From Paludibacteraceae bacterium (GTDB lineage: Bacteria > Bacteroidota > Bacteroidia > Bacteroidales > Paludibacteraceae): 64,000 nt of DNA. Below, piece by piece: positions 56,101 through 62,616 of the stretch (positions within the stretch are counted from its first letter, which is position 1; each line of letters starts with the position of its first letter). The stretch lies in assembly GCA_017450685.1 (NCBI GenBank), contig JAFSTB010000028.1, positions 1 through 64,000 of the forward strand, written 5' to 3'. The notes under the pieces are model-generated. The model saw nothing but the letters and a program-made list of their open reading frames with translations. It was not told the origin of the DNA and did not search any database. Both the position numbers and the translations under genes were made by a program.

Positions 56101-57534
56101 GTTGTTGAGCAGTGTATCGTGATACACACCCTGTTCGGTAAGGATACGCTCACGCCACATAAAAGTGTCACCCGGGCATACTATCCCTTGCTCTGAGGTG
56201 TGAGGGATAGCGTAGAAGTTGATAACCAACCGCTCTATGCTATCGCAGCCGCCTACGCTGTATAAGGTCTTCTCATATATGCCGGTCTCAGTGATGGTAT
56301 CGCCATGGAAATTATACATATCACCGTCGCACATCTCCACATAGATGGGTACTATATAGTTCGACACTTTGTTCACCACCAGCGTCACAATACTATCGCA
56401 ACCTTTTCTCGATACGAGAGTGTCACGATATACACCTTTCTCGTCAATTATGGTGCCGCGGAAATCGTAGGTCTGACCGTCACATATCTCAACATATTTC
56501 TCAGTATGATAGACGGTATCGGCAAAGAGGTGCAAGGTGTAGATTGAGTCGCGACCATTGACGGTCTCATATCGGTCGTAATAGATACCTGTTTCAAAAT
56601 ACTCTTTTCCGCGCCATTCGAACGACTCATTGCCACCGCATATATGCACCACTGTATCAATAGTATAAGTGGGATAGTTATACACCACCAACTGATAGAT
56701 GGAGTCGCAGCCATAGACGCTGAGGTGCTTATCTTGATATATGCCGGCTTCCGTTATTTTTTGTCCGCGCCATAAAGGTGTGTCCAACTCGTCCAAGTTG
56801 ACGGTATCACTATACATATAGGTCGGCGCACGGTTGATATACATCATAATAACACTATCGCAACCGTAATAGGTATGCAGGGTGTCACTCACCTGACCTT
56901 CACTGATAACCTGACCTTGATAGACAAAAGTCTCGTCACCGCAGAGCCATATTGTCTGCTCCTCATATTTCTTTTTGGCTATATGCAGTTTCAACTCAAA
57001 GAGGCTATCCACATCATTGCCATGACGGATGTCGGCATCCTCGGTCTGCTCATAGTAGTACTTACCGTGCCAATGGAAAGGCAGGTCGTTCTCACACACC
57101 GTGGTGTCCAATATGTTATAATACTCGGCTTGCCACTCAAGCACCAAACGGAAGATAGAGTCGCAACCCAACGACGACTGCTGATTGTCGTAATAGACAC
57201 CGGCTTCCGTGTATATCTGTCCATCGTGTGCCCATTGGTATTCAGAGCCGTAACGCAGTTTGGCGCGCGTCTCTATAAGATATGAAGGAGCCAACTCCAC
57301 CACTATCTGTATCAGACTGTCACGCTTACCGGATACACTATATAATGTGTCGTAATACTCACCGGGTTGAGCAATCAGATGACCTTTATATTGGTATGTC
57401 TCGTTCCGACAGATTGTCAAATACTCTATGTGCTGAATCTCTAAACCGGCGGCTTGCAAGGTTGGCTGAGCAGCAGGCAAACCCAACCACAACGACAAGA
57501 TAAGCAATAAACCTGTATATAGCAACTTTCTCAT
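50104..57534 (-). CDS. Giant modular surface protein 2 (about 2476 aa), 40-odd GCDSI modules
   Basis: A signal peptide (MRKLLYTGLLLILSLWLG...) is followed directly by about 42 tandem modules of about 52 aa, each with a VCxxD-like first Cys, a W/F-rich strand, a GxYYDTL strand and a GCDSI/GCDSV/GADSV end. It ends in the same 250-aa C-terminal domain as giant 1 (YPSWIMEQNW) and a T9SS-type CTD (CYVYDQTGRLCTETVL ... GCYMLVLRMADG). The modules show a fixed Cys arrangement, described in the findings, and one three-module block is amplified threefold. The chosen ATG is the eighth-codon-later one, so it lies 12 bases after the barrel gene stop and gives a clean signal peptide; an ATG at 57558 overlaps it. 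Presumed exported adhesin or scaffold. Confidence 0.88.
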   Translation of the reverse strand: MRKLLYTGLLLILSLWLGLPAAQPTLQAAGLEIQHIEYLTICRNETYQYKGHLIAQPGEYYDTLYSVSGKRDSLIQIVVELAPSYLIETRAKLRYGSEYQWAHDGQIYTEAGVYYDNQQSSLGCDSIFRLVLEWQAEYYNILDTTVCENDLPFHWHGKYYYEQTEDADIRHGNDVDSLFELKLHIAKKKYEEQTIWLCGDETFVYQGQVISEGQVSDTLHTYYGCDSVIMMYINRAPTYMYSDTVNLDELDTPLWRGQKITEAGIYQDKHLSVYGCDSIYQLVVYNYPTYTIDTVVHICGGNESFEWRGKEYFETGIYYDRYETVNGRDSIYTLHLFADTVYHTEKYVEICDGQTYDFRGTIIDEKGVYRDTLVSRKGCDSIVTLVVNKVSNYIVPIYVEMCDGDMYNFHGDTITETGIYEKTLYSVGGCDSIERLVINFYAIPHTSEQGIVCPGDTFMWRERILTEQGVYHDTLLNNRGCDSIITLVLNVGNTYHYYDTLHKVEQDTLYWHGQRVVASGTYYDNLKSVTGCDSIYQLEVFTHPTYHFYETATICESEGFYEWQDHKFTQTGVYTIMYRSIWGADSVYTLDFKVNPTQYDTKYFYICRGQSISYKGNYITEPTTFNDTLLTSTGCDSIVTVVVNSLQSYLMETHDQMNAGGTYIWRDRELTQEGVYYDSLTTYLGCDSIYKLTLHFNQVHFYKKDTAICAFDLPFDFNGHQLLYQGGTYYDSLTTYAGVDSVYQLNLTVWDRPFREKQLWGCAGEGIQYRDTVFYEPTVYYDTLLTYHGCDSITRVVTNFTPNYLTRQYKHICEGDTFLWRNKPCYKTGIYTDSLLTEHGCDSVFVLEMTVHQAFFDTTQARLCSSDLPYVWRGNNYYETGLYYDSLLSRYGCDSVFMLDLVVSPDFMQVEYHDICQGDFIVVNGDTVTKSGVFDKTYTTAFGCDSVYRTIVTVKATDTIMQTRTMCQNDTFTWRGQTLTRPNIYTDAIPYDNSRGLQCDSVVFMLDLRIDTAFIESLDTIVCKDSLPFRWRERKFWQDTIVADTFVNQYGCDSIYSLQLKLAKCSDPDTFYLCPEQTVEVRGVVYDTIGRFGIEVGPDTIYRFRILPADTFRIRRDTTLCSSTLPLRLENLTIFPDQLTIGGKVNIIDQRLTTIHGCDSIIEWHIKAYKSDTTVRQVSVCNSDVFLFRGEDVATSGIYYDTLYNINGCDSVIKLIFNRQESQFVDEKIVIHTGGSYPWRGKEYVNQGIYYDTLRYVASGCDSVVYRLTLTVNDGFHQYDTVRRCSNELPYVWYDRPLTETGVYTQNYTNIVGADSVYTLYFFVTKADTTVRQVTVCNSDVYMFRGRPVEKSGVYLDTLYNIHGCDSVIKLVFNRQETMLIDESTTINQGGVYQWRNKKYYTQGVYLDTLRYASTGCDSVIYRLNLTVNETYYKYDTVRLCSNELPYIWFNRPLSTTGIYTQNMTTATGADSIYTLYFYVTKADTTVRQVTVCNDDVYMFRGRPVEKSGVYLDTLYNIHGCDSVIKLVFNRQETMFVDERITVNHGGAYLWHGKNYTDQGVYYDTLRYNTTGCDSIIYRLHLTVNEGFYRYDTVHVCTNQLPYIWFNKPYEQAGRYEQRYTTVSGTDSIYTLILKVDSAYVYTQTYSLCNNEYYNFNGRTIKEPGIYYDTLRSSCDCDSVIRLIINKSYTAFVEQKVRTCAGEPYIFKGKQYTPPCVFYDTLITNYGCDSIIRYILNEYPTYATDRYDTIREGESYLFDGKQIYQHGTYYQRSKTVTGCDSIIRLHLYVMSAAFVEDTVTICYDSPDFPYVHNRKEYRQSTIIKDTMRTIQGYDSVVWTHLIVHPRVPETVLKVTLCNDDELHLLNRVIRTAGNYYDTLLAHTGCDSIIHYVVNHSQTYLYKQEVTACEGQGYTWWGHHNNVVLTSPGIYYDSLRTIGGCDSIFELHLIGKRSFLLDTTILLCYDELPYKHEGRLYYTSETFENVFSTYDTGCDSIRRVRYVVTNKCSEVGVEYKCTNAPFYIGSMRFDTVGTYRVPYWTNGGLDSLYRFNLDTVQPIYEDITAQICSGDTLWFEGKPYHRPGNYPVRFNSQYNCDSVRTLHLTVSRPAINDLTKLTIADYETPFLWRNKKYYDTGIYEDYVYDADNDCVDTTYTLNLTVLTTRRDTTEYTICRGDSVCFSGVWYKDNITVNDTLDYLRYNRSAISQFILHVQDSTLLLSLRMRDDCADANEIVAVPVYSGVRPQTYSLQFIGDMAKRAGFENIEEEPFSGEIHIPMPARYGGEYVNPGEYRCRLTLSNGVCGTVVQETNFTIKYPSWIMEQNWGNVVALLNNAYNGGYRFSGYRWTVVGKPNITSTQPFLQSDYLSPGDTVYVSLAREGEDYVPSCPIVIQEAGTPHPYPILVYPTSAPRQQPQITVETPTNGRCYVYDQTGRLCTETVLSDTKQTLVLPCVSGCYMLVLRMADGYTTTRKIILY
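52630..54030 (-). repeat. Threefold 468-bp super-repeat within giant gene 2
   Basis: The same sequence landmarks (e.g. TATTATATAAGG at 52983, 53451 and 53919) recur exactly 468 bases apart, three copies. Each copy codes for three modules (156 aa) in the order two-Cys, second-Cys-only, first-Cys-only. The middle and 3'-most copies are the most alike. Recent tandem amplification, still in frame. Confidence 0.85.
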
Positions 57535-57545
57535 AATCAAAATAT

Positions 57546-58502
57546 TTATTCGTAACACTGACAGCCTCTATGCCAAGTACCGGTAGCACCGGTGCGGCTG
57601 CCGCCAAACATATATGTTATCTTCACTCCCACGAAATACGGAACGATGCGTGCATCGGTCTGCTTCAACGACAAGTACGGATTAACCTTCGGCTCAGTGG
57701 CAATCGTCTCACCATTGGCATTGCGGTTGGGAAAACTGATGCGTTCCAGATTGGCATCTCCCGCAATAAGATTATTCAAACCATACTCAAAATAAAAACC
57801 GACCTTGAGTAAGTTACACAACGAACCTCTTGTCCGTTTGGATGCCAACACATCATATCCCACCTCGCCAATGAGCGAACCGCCTACATTCATCTTCACC
57901 TGCTGCGAACCGCTGAACTCATTGTTTTCCAGCGGCGGAGAAGGCATAGCCACATATTGAGGATAGTCATATTCGAGGTCGAAAGTGCCACTGTTGTTCA
58001 CCTTCGAGGAAAGAGTAAAACTCACTTTTCCACCTGCTCCGGCATAAAAACCGTTGTAATAATATCCGAACATAAGCGGCACATCCACAAAGGTTAATTG
58101 TTGTGTCTGCTTCTCGTGGAAAGTGTAATTGAGCATCACTTGCTTACGGTCGGTCTGCGTATCCAAACCCGTATGCTCATAGTGGAAGTCATCAATTTTT
58201 GACTTTGAGTTATGCAGCGACAACTGACCGCCGACACTCATCCAAAAATGTGTGCGCCGAAACTCATAACCAATACCTAACAGTCCGCCGAAACCACCGG
58301 TGGTGGACATAACGTCCACATCCTCACCAAGACCGGAATAACCACCACCGGCACTGACATAGATAAAATGGTAATTATCACTGCTGCCACGATTACCGCG
58401 ACTATAAGCCCTGCTGCCGTGACGGTACTGAGCTACCGCCAATAACGGCAAAAAAAGACTTAAGCCCAATAATAAGAACCGCATGTTGTTTGAATGCTTC
58501 AT
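57546..58502 (-). CDS. Outer-membrane beta-barrel protein, partner of giant protein 2
   Basis: A 318-aa exported protein, signal peptide (MRFLLLGLSLFLPLLAVAQ after a short basic start). Barrel-type strands include YVSAGGGYSGLG, GLLGIGYEFRRTHFWMSVGGQLSL, FVDVPLMFGYYYNGFYAGAGGKVSF and IVPYFVGVKITYMFGG. It ends with a basic, Cys-containing tail (TGTWHRGCQCYE) like the partner of giant 1 (which ends CILCSQHYG). Here the barrel gene precedes the giant gene, the reverse of the other pair. It may hold or export the giant. No PorP/SprF signature. Confidence 0.75.
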   Translation of the reverse strand: MKHSNNMRFLLLGLSLFLPLLAVAQYRHGSRAYSRGNRGSSDNYHFIYVSAGGGYSGLGEDVDVMSTTGGFGGLLGIGYEFRRTHFWMSVGGQLSLHNSKSKIDDFHYEHTGLDTQTDRKQVMLNYTFHEKQTQQLTFVDVPLMFGYYYNGFYAGAGGKVSFTLSSKVNNSGTFDLEYDYPQYVAMPSPPLENNEFSGSQQVKMNVGGSLIGEVGYDVLASKRTRGSLCNLLKVGFYFEYGLNNLIAGDANLERISFPNRNANGETIATEPKVNPYLSLKQTDARIVPYFVGVKITYMFGGSRTGATGTWHRGCQCYE

Positions 58503-58660
58503 ATCTTTTCTTTAAAATTCTCTTAACATTTAACCTTATCTTAATCTTTTATGTCGTAACCTCTAACTTCTCGTTCCGACATACTTTGACACCTAACGTA
58601 TTACATACTTTGACGTTTGCTTATACTTTTGCGCAAATGCATAGTACACAATATGCGCCG

Positions 58661-58691
58661 CAAAGGTAGGTATAATCTGTAAGTTACACAA
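58661..58691 (-). promoter_or_regulatory. Promoter of the giant protein 2 operon
   Basis: On the minus strand TTG (58691-58689), 20-base spacer, TACCTTTG (58668-58661), a good Bacteroidetes match. The barrel gene ATG (58502) lies about 150 bases downstream, so there is a long leader. Confidence 0.8.
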
Positions 58692-58939
58692 GTTTTCAAC
58701 ATTTTTTTTCATTTTCTCACTCCGCACCACACTTTTTGCACTCATCTCACCTACCCTACGACTAACCAATTACTTAACCCAAGAAACAAAAGAAACCAAA
58801 ATTGCATTTTCTTTACAAAATACACAACCCACTTTCCCCCACAATGTTAATAAATTGTATATATTACTAAATATAAGCACATTACACACATACTCATACG
58901 TCAAGAAACCTGTTGATATACCTGTTGAAAACTTTTTTG

Positions 58940-58954
58940 TGGGGAATTGTGGGG
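58940..58954 (+). promoter_or_regulatory. Putative MraZ operator (two TGGGG boxes)
   Basis: TGGGG at 58940-58944, AATTG spacer, TGGGG at 58950-58954: two TGGGN boxes ten bases apart, which is the spacing of MraZ operators known from E. coli and mycoplasmas. They lie just upstream of the -7 element of mraZ, over the place of the -33 box. A third box is not visible. The likely effect is repression of mraZ and downstream genes by MraZ. Confidence 0.65.
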
Positions 58955-58973
58955 ATATATGAAAAAGTTTGCT

Positions 58974-58981
58974 TACCTTTG
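58974..58981 (+). promoter_or_regulatory. mraZ -7 element
   Basis: TACCTTTG fits TAnnTTTG. The expected TTG 19-21 bases upstream is missing (the nearest is at 58947-58949, 24 bases away), so the -33 site is poor and expression may depend on the boxes there. The mraZ ATG is 45 bases downstream. Confidence 0.6.
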
Positions 58982-59025
58982 CAGCGTCTTTTGGTAATCA
59001 AGTATATAACAGGCATCGACACACT

Positions 59026-59487
59026 ATGACTACATTTATAGGACAAATAGCAGCACGCACTGATGACAAAGGGCGTATCTTCGTGCCTTCCATCTATCGC
59101 AAGACACTGCAAGAGATGGGGTCTAAACGTATCGTCATGCGACGCGACACCGACAACGACTGCCTCATCTTCTACCCCGAAATGGTATGGCAACAGAAAG
59201 TGAACACACTCAAAGCCGCTCTCGACGAATGGGATGCCGACGACCAACTGCTCCTTATGCAGTTTATGGCGGATGCCGAACTGCTCGACACTGATACTCA
59301 AGGACGTATCCTGCTGCAAAAAAAGACGCTGGAAAGCATTGGCGCTGCACAAGATGTGCTCTTCGTGGGTATGTTAGACCGCTTTGCACTTTGGGCACCC
59401 GACAACTTCGCGCAAAAAAGAATGGAACAAAAGAGTTTGGCTGACAAGATAAGAGAAAAACTCAAAAGCAGTCAGCAAAACGGATAA
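59026..59487 (+). CDS. mraZ: Transcriptional regulator MraZ
   Basis: Two-domain AbrB-fold DNA-binding protein that regulates the dcw cluster, 153 aa. Two SpoVT/AbrB-like halves: DDKGRIFVPSIYRK (about residues 13-26) and TDTQGRILLQKKTLES (about 88-103). An in-frame TTG at 58969 would lengthen the protein but starts within the promoter, so the ATG at 59026 is chosen. It is the first gene of the mraZ-rsmH-ftsL-ftsI-murE part of the split cluster. Confidence 0.94.
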   Translation: MTTFIGQIAARTDDKGRIFVPSIYRKTLQEMGSKRIVMRRDTDNDCLIFYPEMVWQQKVNTLKAALDEWDADDQLLLMQFMADAELLDTDTQGRILLQKKTLESIGAAQDVLFVGMLDRFALWAPDNFAQKRMEQKSLADKIREKLKSSQQNG

Positions 59488-59542
59488 TCATCTGTTTACC
59501 ACAACCGTTCTGTAAGTTTACCCTATACACTCTCAGACCCTT

Positions 59543-60448
59543 ATGCCAGAAGTTTATCACATACCGGCTATGCTGCCACAAGTGATGGAGGGGTTGGATA
59601 TCAATCCTTCCGGCACATACGTGGATGTCACTTTCGGCGGAGGCGGACACTCTTATGCACTCTTTCAAACACTGAACGACGAAGGGAAATTATTCAGTTT
59701 CGATCAAGATATAGAAGCCTATCTCAACAACCGACAACGGTTTGGCTCCGACCAAAGATGGCAATTCGTACACAGCAACTTCCGCTATCTCGCTCAATGG
59801 ATGGACTACTACGGCATCGACCGAATCGACGGTTTGATAGCCGACCTCGGTGTCAGTTTCCACCATTTTGACACAGCCGAACGAGGGTTCTCCTTCCGCT
59901 TCGAAGGACCACTGGATATGCGTATGAACCAGTCAGGCGGCAAAACGGCTGCTGACATCGTTAATACATATACCGAAGAGGCTTTAGCCAATATACTATA
60001 TCTATATGGAGAACTGAAGAACAGCCGCTCTTTAGCACACCGCATAGCGCAAGCACGACAACAAAAAGCCATCACGCGTACGGAAGAACTGACTGCCGTC
60101 GTAGGTCAAGATAAAAAAGTGCTGACGCTCGTTTTTCAAGCACTTCGCATTGAAGTGAACGACGAAATGGGAGCACTTAAACAGATGCTGACAGCAGCAC
60201 TGCAACTGCTCAAAACAAACGGACGAATAGCCGTCTTAACCTACCACTCGCTGGAAGACCGACTCGTGAAAAACTTCTTCCGAGCAGGCAACTTCGAAGG
60301 AAAAGTGGAAAAAGACTTCTACGGCAATCCTCTCACACCTTTCCGCCTTATAGAAAAAGGTGCAACAGCCAACGCTCAAGAAGTGGCTGACAACCCAAGA
60401 GCCAGAAGTGCCAAACTCAGAATAGCACAACTGATACAGAACCAATAA
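59543..60448 (+). CDS. rsmH: 16S rRNA (cytosine1402-N4)-methyltransferase RsmH
   Basis: SAM-dependent enzyme that N4-methylates C1402 of 16S rRNA. The family start YHIPAMLPQVMEGL, the SAM loop VDVTFGGGGHS (27-37), the DGLIADLGVSFHHFDTAERGFSFR core (about 93-116) and ALRIEVNDEMGAL (about 213-225) are all present. 301 aa. The gene follows mraZ after 55 bases and precedes ftsL by 11. Confidence 0.97.
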   Translation: MPEVYHIPAMLPQVMEGLDINPSGTYVDVTFGGGGHSYALFQTLNDEGKLFSFDQDIEAYLNNRQRFGSDQRWQFVHSNFRYLAQWMDYYGIDRIDGLIADLGVSFHHFDTAERGFSFRFEGPLDMRMNQSGGKTAADIVNTYTEEALANILYLYGELKNSRSLAHRIAQARQQKAITRTEELTAVVGQDKKVLTLVFQALRIEVNDEMGALKQMLTAALQLLKTNGRIAVLTYHSLEDRLVKNFFRAGNFEGKVEKDFYGNPLTPFRLIEKGATANAQEVADNPRARSAKLRIAQLIQNQ

Positions 60449-60459
60449 TAACGCATATC

Positions 60460-60771
60460 ATGAGTATTCGCGACCTACAACAAATACTGAACGGAGATAT
60501 CTTTACCCACGATTTCTTCAAGCGTCACCGTACACTTCTGCTCCTCATCGCTGTATGGATACTCATCTATATATATGCCGGGTTCTACTCCGAAAAACAA
60601 CAACACGACCTCTCCGTTCTTAAACGCCAACTCAGAGACGCTGACTATGAACTGGTTACGCTGCAATCCTCACTAACCGACCTGACACGACAATCCACCG
60701 TGGTGAACGAACTGCAAAAGCGTGGCAGCCAACTCAAAGAAAACAAGAGAGCCGTTAAACGCATCAGATAA
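60460..60771 (+). CDS. ftsL: FtsL-like division protein
   Basis: A 103-aa bitopic protein: cytoplasmic N-terminus about 25 residues, one membrane segment (about 26-43, LLLLIAVWILIYIYAGF), and a periplasmic coiled-coil (about 45-90). The call rests on this topology and on its place between rsmH and ftsI; the family has very low sequence conservation. Partner of the FtsB/DivIC-like protein encoded at 49830-50102 and of FtsQ. Confidence 0.88.
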   Translation: MSIRDLQQILNGDIFTHDFFKRHRTLLLLIAVWILIYIYAGFYSEKQQHDLSVLKRQLRDADYELVTLQSSLTDLTRQSTVVNELQKRGSQLKENKRAVKRIR

Positions 60772-60773
60772 AT

Positions 60774-62585
60774 ATGTCAGACACTCAACGTACAGCCATC
60801 ATTCGGTTTGCCCTCGTCTTTTTGGGCATCTTGCTTTTTGCGTTGTGTATAGTGGCACGTATCATCTATCTGCAAACATCGCCCAAACAGCGACGACGCG
60901 CCGAGCAAGTACTGGCATGGCAAGTCAAAGCCAATTGTCCTATAGCACCCATAAGAGGAAACATCACCGACTACGAAGGACGATTGCTCGCCAGCAGTAT
61001 GCCACTATACAACGTCTATATGGATACGCGCGTCAAACCTCTACATAAGAAAAACGGTTCTCTGTATCTTTCCAAAGCCGACTCCGTGGCTTATGGTCTG
61101 AGCACTATTACAGGCGCAATGAACGCTCAAGACTATCGCCGAAGAATGGACAAAGCCTTCTATGCCAAAGAGGAGAAAGAAAGGGATTTCCGTCTTTGCC
61201 CTAACAGCGTCAACTATATACAAAAGAAACAGATAGAACAACTGCCACTCATCAAACTCGGTCGCTACACCAGCGGTGTCTATTTCACTAACCAACATAG
61301 TCGCAACCACCCTTACGGCGATTTAGGCAGTCGCACTATCGGCAGTGTCTTTGGCAACAACGGCACAGGTTACTCAGGACTGGAAAAGTATTTCGACGAC
61401 TACTTGAGCGGCGAAGAAGGACTTGCCACACGACAAATGGTGGCAGGCTCATGGGAAGATGTGCCTGTCAAAGAAGCAGTCAATGGCTGTAATATCATCA
61501 CCACCCTCGATGCTAACCTGCTGGATATATGCGACCACGCCTTACGCCAACGACTACAACACACCAATGCCGACTGGGGTTGCTGCATACTGATGGAAAC
61601 AAGCACAGGTGCCATAAAAGCCGTATGTAACCTCGATAGGAAAAAAGACGGACAGTACGAAGAAAAGCACAATCATGCTGTAATACGCGTCGAACCGGGC
61701 TCAACATTCAAAACCATCAGCCTTATGGCAGTGTTAGACGACGGGAAAATGGATATCGATGACACCATACACGTGAACAAAGAGTGGAACTATCGCGGTT
61801 CCAAACATCGCGACTCACACCCTAAAGATACTGTCTATACGCTGAAAAACGGATTAGCCATTTCAAGCAATATAGTATTTGCTAAAATGGTAACACGCAG
61901 TTACGAAAAGAAAGCACAGAAGTTCGTTAACAAACTGCAATCGATGGGTATATGCACCGATTTTGCCACTGAGATACCCGGCGCAACACCACCAAGGATA
62001 GACGTGCCGAAAGACGAAGTCACACTATCCAAGATGTCGTACGGCTATTCAGTCGAACTCAGTCCGATGCAAATAATCGCCTTCTACAACAGCATAGCCA
62101 ACGACGGCAAGATGGTGCGACCACGACTCATCGCCCGTATTGAAGACGAAGACGGCGAAATAGTAAAAAAATGGCATACGGAGATACTCGACTCGCATAT
62201 ATGCAAACAGTCAGTACTGAAAGACGTGCGGTCCGCACTGCACGACGTGGTATGGGATAATAAACTGGGAACAGCATCGGTCACTCCGTGGAAAACGCCC
62301 AAAGCACAAAGCGAGATCGTGAAGATTGCCGGCAAGACAGGTACGGCACAAATGCTCGTCAACGGCAAATACAGAAGCAACCAACACCGTATGACCTTCG
62401 TAGGGTACTTCCCTGAAGAAAACCCGCAATACACCTGCCTATGTATGATCTGCCACCCGAAAAATATCGGTTATGATGCCGGTATGGACTGCGGTAGTGT
62501 GGTCAGACAAATAGCAGAACAAACAATGGCATACACCGGCGAATACTTATGGGAAAACGGACAATGGGTGTGGAGGAAAAGGTAG
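60774..62585 (+). CDS. ftsI: Penicillin-binding protein FtsI (septal transpeptidase)
   Basis: Class B transpeptidase that cross-links septal peptidoglycan. One N-terminal membrane segment (about residues 10-34), a dimerisation domain, then the active-site SxxK STFK (310-313), SSN (364-366) and KTGT near 510. Length 603 aa: it ends just after the transpeptidase domain, with no PASTA domain, which I recall as common in longer Bacteroidetes counterparts. It starts 2 bases after ftsL. The downstream gap (62586-62616) holds the dispersed repeat. Confidence 0.95.
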   Translation: MSDTQRTAIIRFALVFLGILLFALCIVARIIYLQTSPKQRRRAEQVLAWQVKANCPIAPIRGNITDYEGRLLASSMPLYNVYMDTRVKPLHKKNGSLYLSKADSVAYGLSTITGAMNAQDYRRRMDKAFYAKEEKERDFRLCPNSVNYIQKKQIEQLPLIKLGRYTSGVYFTNQHSRNHPYGDLGSRTIGSVFGNNGTGYSGLEKYFDDYLSGEEGLATRQMVAGSWEDVPVKEAVNGCNIITTLDANLLDICDHALRQRLQHTNADWGCCILMETSTGAIKAVCNLDRKKDGQYEEKHNHAVIRVEPGSTFKTISLMAVLDDGKMDIDDTIHVNKEWNYRGSKHRDSHPKDTVYTLKNGLAISSNIVFAKMVTRSYEKKAQKFVNKLQSMGICTDFATEIPGATPPRIDVPKDEVTLSKMSYGYSVELSPMQIIAFYNSIANDGKMVRPRLIARIEDEDGEIVKKWHTEILDSHICKQSVLKDVRSALHDVVWDNKLGTASVTPWKTPKAQSEIVKIAGKTGTAQMLVNGKYRSNQHRMTFVGYFPEENPQYTCLCMICHPKNIGYDAGMDCGSVVRQIAEQTMAYTGEYLWENGQWVWRKR

Positions 62586-62590
62586 TTTTT

Positions 62591-62611
62591 TAGTTGAGAG
62601 TTTAGAGTTTA
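62591..62611 (+). repeat. Dispersed TTTAGAG/TTGAGAG repeat inside the dcw operon
   Basis: Sequence related to the tract at 154-286 and the copy at 18694-18710, here placed in the 31-base gap between ftsI and murE, with the murE ATG following 6 bases later. It leaves murE without an obvious Shine-Dalgarno-like sequence. Confidence 0.6.
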
Positions 62612-62616
62612 CAGTT

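Larger units (their letters stand above)
58503..59025. other. Divergent intergenic region, 523 bases
   Basis: No gene. It contains the promoter of the giant 2 operon (minus strand; TSS near 58653), a 150-base leader with a 24-base-spaced direct repeat of ACATACTTTGAC (58579-58590 and 58603-58614), a TTGCGCAA palindrome (58629-58636), an AT-rich stretch of no clear function (about 58700-58920), and the mraZ control region at its right end. Confidence 0.8.

Noticed and set aside
50104..57534. Regular repeats that might be taken for a CRISPR array or satellite
   Set aside because: The repeats stay in one open frame on the minus strand, differ in sequence, and have no conserved 25-40 base repeat with unique spacers; they are protein modules.
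58579..58614. Direct repeat ACATACTTTGAC in the giant 2 leader as a regulatory site
   Set aside because: Only two copies in AT-rich leader sequence; too little to call an operator, so noted only in the intergenic description.
58969..59025. TTG-started N-terminal extension of MraZ
   Set aside because: It would start within the -7 element and adds sequence not found in the family.
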